NCBI GenBank assembly: GCA_018969885.1
Contig: JAGWXN010000044.1
Location: 1-16,330, forward strand
Reading direction: 5' to 3'
Source of the DNA: Betaproteobacteria bacterium
GTDB lineage: Bacteria > Pseudomonadota > Gammaproteobacteria > Burkholderiales > Burkholderiaceae
DNA: 16,330 bases
Each line of letters starts with the position of its first letter. Positions within the stretch are counted from its first letter, which is position 1. The position numbers were made by a program, and so were the translations under genes. Positions 14,079-16,330 of the stretch are shown here, in pieces. Under the pieces are notes generated by a model. It was not told where the DNA came from. It ran no database searches and saw nothing but the letters and a program-made list of their open reading frames with translations.

Positions 14079-15665
14079 TCATTTCTTGGTGATGTTCCAG
14101 AGCACGGGTACGCCAGGGGTTTCGAGCACGCCGTCGATGATGTCACGTACCGCTGCGGGCTGTCGGTACTGACCCAGCGGCGCGTGCGTGGCGGTCTCAA
14201 AGGCAATCGCCTGGATCTGACTCGCGATTTTCTTTTTCGCCTCAACGCTATCGGCGCGCGCGAAATCGTCTTTCAGCTTTTCGATCCGCGGCTCGTCCTG
14301 CCAGCCAAACCAGCCCTTGTCGCCCTTGGCGTTGAACATGGCCATGGTGAGCGGGTTCGAGATGTCGCCTGCCGTCCAGGCTGTGAGGAAAAGATTCCAG
14401 CCGCCGGCGCTGGGCAGATCTTTCTTGGCGCGACGCGCGACGAGCGATGCCCAATCCATCTGCTGGAAATCGACTTTGAAACCGGCAGCCTCAAGCTGCT
14501 GCCGGGCAACCAGCGGGATTTTTGCGATGGAGGCGAGATCGGTGGGCCGCATCAGCACGATCGGCTCGCCCTTGTAGCCCGCCTCAGCGAGCAGCGCCTT
14601 GGCGCGCGCGATGTTGGGCGACCCGGTGAACTCGCCGGTGTTCTCGTCGGCGTAGGGGGTGCCGCAGGGGTACATGCTGCGGCAGACCCGGCCAAGCTCG
14701 GGCACGCCCACCTGGGTGGCGATATAGGCTTGCTGACCCATTGCCAGCATGGCCGCCTGGCGCACCTTGGGGTTGTTGAAGGGCGGATGCAGGTGGTTGA
14801 ATCGCATGATGAACTGCAGACCCGCCGGTGAAAAATCAATGACCTTGATGCCCGCAGTTTTGGTGAGCGTGTAGTACTGCTCGAAAGCCGGTTGCTCGAC
14901 CATATCGACTTCGCCCGCCTTCAATGCATTGAACTGGGTTTGCGGGTCGCGGATGATCACCCACTCCACGCGGTCAAAATTGACCTTGCGCCCGCCCGCC
15001 ATACTGCTTGAGGGTTCGTTACGCGACTGATAACGCGGGTTGCGCTCGTAAACCGCTTTGGCCCCCGGCTTGAATTCATCGGCCTTGAAAATGAACGGCC
15101 CGGAGCCGATGGCTTCTTTGATCTGCTCGGTGCCCGGCGTGTTGGCGATGCGCTCCGGCATGATGAACGGCACGTTGGACGAAGCCTTGCCGAGCGCGTC
15201 AATCAGGATGCCAGTGGGTTCCTTCAGCACAATTTCGAAGGTGTTGGCATCAGGGGTCTGGTAGCGGTCGATGAAGCCGCTCAGCACGCCCCCCATTGCA
15301 TCGCGCGAGGCCCAGCGTTTGAGTGAGGCCACCACGTCTGCGCTGGTGACGGTTTTGCCGTCGTGGAACTCAAGGCCGCTCCGGAGCGTAAAGCGCCAGG
15401 TTTTCTTGTCGGCCGATACCGAGTAGGTGTCGACCATCTGCGGCTTGACGTTGCCCTGCGCATCTTCTGAGAACAAGGTGTCGTACACCATGTAGCCATG
15501 ATTTCGCGTGACGTAGGCGGTGGTCCAGATCGGGTCGAGCACCGCCAGATTCGCGTGCGGGACAAACCGGAAGATGCGGTTTTCTGCCTGCGCCGACGCG
15601 TCAAGCGGAATGAGCGCAGCAAGCCCCAGTGCGACAGCACCTGATAAGACAGCACGTCGGATCAT
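14079..15665 (-). CDS. ABC importer substrate-binding protein, family 5 (peptide/nickel type)
   Basis: A 528-residue periplasmic binding protein. The ATG at 15665 is preceded by GGAAGAGG (15671-15678) at 5 bases and begins a clear signal peptide: MIRR, a hydrophobic core, and DASAQA with a probable cut after residue 25 or 27. The frame continues upstream to 15884, but that extension covers the promoter and lacks support. The mature protein shows the family 5 pattern: LDPIWTTAYVTRNHGYMVYDTL, the LRSGLEFHDGKTVTSADVVASLKRW signature, GSGPF, and NHLHPPFNNPKVRQAAMLAM. No lipobox is seen, so it is likely soluble in the periplasm. It selects the ligand: family members bind peptides, but also many non-peptide solutes, and the hydrolases downstream suggest an amide-containing ligand. 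Confidence 0.95.
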   Translation of the reverse strand: MIRRAVLSGAVALGLAALIPLDASAQAENRIFRFVPHANLAVLDPIWTTAYVTRNHGYMVYDTLFSEDAQGNVKPQMVDTYSVSADKKTWRFTLRSGLEFHDGKTVTSADVVASLKRWASRDAMGGVLSGFIDRYQTPDANTFEIVLKEPTGILIDALGKASSNVPFIMPERIANTPGTEQIKEAIGSGPFIFKADEFKPGAKAVYERNPRYQSRNEPSSSMAGGRKVNFDRVEWVIIRDPQTQFNALKAGEVDMVEQPAFEQYYTLTKTAGIKVIDFSPAGLQFIMRFNHLHPPFNNPKVRQAAMLAMGQQAYIATQVGVPELGRVCRSMYPCGTPYADENTGEFTGSPNIARAKALLAEAGYKGEPIVLMRPTDLASIAKIPLVARQQLEAAGFKVDFQQMDWASLVARRAKKDLPSAGGWNLFLTAWTAGDISNPLTMAMFNAKGDKGWFGWQDEPRIEKLKDDFARADSVEAKKKIASQIQAIAFETATHAPLGQYRQPAAVRDIIDGVLETPGVPVLWNITKK

Positions 15666-15670
15666 GATCG

Positions 15671-15678
15671 CCTCTTCC
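15671..15678 (-). promoter_or_regulatory. Ribosome binding site of the ABC binding-protein gene
   Basis: GGAAGAGG on the minus strand ends 5 bases before the ATG at 15665. Together with the signal peptide beginning exactly there, it decides the start against the longer frame to 15884. Confidence 0.7.
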
Positions 15679-15746
15679 AGTGGGTTGGGATATGGATTTC
15701 GGGCCATGGCCGATCTTGCTCGGGGCCCGGCCAGGATCACGAGGAG

Positions 15747-15775
15747 AGAATATCGGACTGCCAGGCGGCGGACAA
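15747..15775 (-). promoter_or_regulatory. Candidate sigma-70 promoter for the ABC importer operon
   Basis: On the minus strand, TTGTCC (15770-15775) and TATTCT (15747-15752) are separated by exactly 17 bases. Each hexamer matches four of six consensus positions. Transcription would start near 15740, giving a leader of about 75 bases before the binding-protein ATG. The 215-base gap in which it lies (15666-15880) is by far the longest in this operon, which also argues for a promoter here. Predicted from sequence only. Confidence 0.5.
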
Positions 15776-15841
15776 GACTGGACGGAGCGCCTGCCTGCGC
15801 GGCGGGTGAGCGCACGTCAGAGGAGTGAGCAGGCCTGCGGC

Positions 15842-15873
15842 CCTGCGCCGCGGGTACGCCCGGATTGCGCAGG
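15842..15873 (-). other. Nested hairpin after the M20-type hydrolase stop, possible transcript end or processing signal
   Basis: Outer arms CCTGCGC and GCGCAGG (7 pairs) enclose inner arms CGGG and CCCG (4 pairs) with a CGTA loop; unpaired AATC and CG lie between. It begins 7 bases after the stop codon of the hydrolase at 15881-15883. No T run follows, so a classical intrinsic terminator is unlikely; it may stabilise the 3' end, help factor-dependent termination, or separate expression of the hydrolase from the importer. Confidence 0.4.
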
Positions 15874-15880
15874 CTGCCGA

Positions 15881-16330
15881 TCAAGCAGCGGATAACTGCC
15901 CGATCAGGTCCTGAAACGCACGCACTGTGAGATCGATATCGTGGCTGTTGGTGGATTCGAGCGGGTTATGGCTGATGCCCGAATTTTCACCTCGAACAAA
16001 CAGCATCGCCTGGGGCATCAGATCGTGCAGCTTCATGGCGTCGTGCCCGGCGCCACTGGGCATGCGAAACACGGGTAGACCCAGCGCACGCACTGCGTGT
16101 TCCCAGCGCGCCTGCCAGGCGGGGGCGCTGGGTGCCGCGGCAACCCGCATCGTTTCTTCGAGTTGGAAGCTCACGCCGCGCCGAGCGCAGATTGCCGATA
16201 GCTCGCGAAGCAGATCGTTTGCACAGGTATTTCGCACCGAATCGGTGGTGGCGCGCACGTCGAGGCTGAAGCGGCTGCGCCCCGGCACCACATTGATCGA
16301 CCCGCCCGGTACTTCAAGGATACCGACCGT
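15881..16330 (-). CDS. C-terminal part of an M20-type Zn-dependent hydrolase (N-carbamoyl-L-amino acid/allantoate amidohydrolase group), cut by the right edge
   Basis: 149 residues are visible; the frame runs off the right edge, so the internal GTG near 16291 is not the start. The first codons read TVGILEVPGGSINVVPGR, then FSLDVR, the dimerisation-domain pattern of the hydantoinase/carbamoylase amidase group. Farther on come PSGAGHDAM (His96, Asp97 of the visible part) and FVRGENSGISHNPLE (His121, Glu125), the conserved C-terminal metal and substrate site. The group removes carbamoyl or ureido groups from amino acids or ureides. It points the same way as the ABC importer, ending 215 bases before it, and adds a third C-N hydrolase to the region. 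The N-terminal metal ligands are outside the window, so activity cannot be judged. Which member of the group it is remains open. Confidence 0.88.
   Translation of the reverse strand, partial: TVGILEVPGGSINVVPGRSRFSLDVRATTDSVRNTCANDLLRELSAICARRGVSFQLEETMRVAAAPSAPAWQARWEHAVRALGLPVFRMPSGAGHDAMKLHDLMPQAMLFVRGENSGISHNPLESTNSHDIDLTVRAFQDLIGQLSAA

Noticed and set aside
15666..15884. 73-codon extension of the ABC binding protein
   Set aside because: It would bury the signal peptide, while the ATG at 15665 has a good ribosome binding site; the region looks like a promoter and leader.

Overview
The window looks like a catabolic region from the chromosome (or a large replicon) of a GC-rich betaproteobacterium, most likely Burkholderiales. 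This rests on tight, coupled operons, a Bug-family periplasmic receptor and the gene mix; the genus cannot be named from the sequence alone. Coding density is very high. No gap exceeds 300 bases, and I see no tRNA, rRNA, insertion sequence or CRISPR array.

Left operon (minus strand, from about 3817 down past position 1): a Bug-type periplasmic solute receptor, an acyl-CoA ligase, a luciferase-type flavin monooxygenase (LLM family) and the first 25 codons of another exported protein cut by the window edge. The first three genes are joined by a TGATG overlap and an ATGA overlap. The operon is read divergently from a LysR-type regulator (3991-4902, plus strand). The 173-base divergent gap contains a very AT-rich block (16 G/C in the 70 bases 3921-3990), a direct repeat, small palindromes and a 28-base hairpin in the receptor's leader.

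Right operon (minus strand, from the right edge down to 4909): the C-terminal part of an M20-type N-carbamoyl amino acid/allantoate hydrolase; after a 215-base gap with a plausible sigma-70 promoter, a complete oligopeptide-type ABC importer (family 5 binding protein, two permeases, one fused double ATPase); then an M81 (MlrC-like) metallopeptidase, an amidase-signature hydrolase, an acyl-CoA dehydrogenase and a second acyl-CoA ligase. It converges on the LysR gene with only 6 bases between the two stop codons.

Read together, the genes suggest uptake of a peptide-like or amide-linked compound, hydrolysis of its C-N bonds by up to three unrelated amidohydrolases, activation of the released acid(s) to CoA thioesters by two ligases, and oxidation by an acyl-CoA dehydrogenase and a flavin monooxygenase. 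The LysR protein is the obvious candidate regulator. The substrate is unknown. No enoyl-CoA hydratase, thiolase or flavin reductase lies in the window, so any pathway is incomplete here. The combination is the most interesting feature of the region; the individual genes belong to known families.
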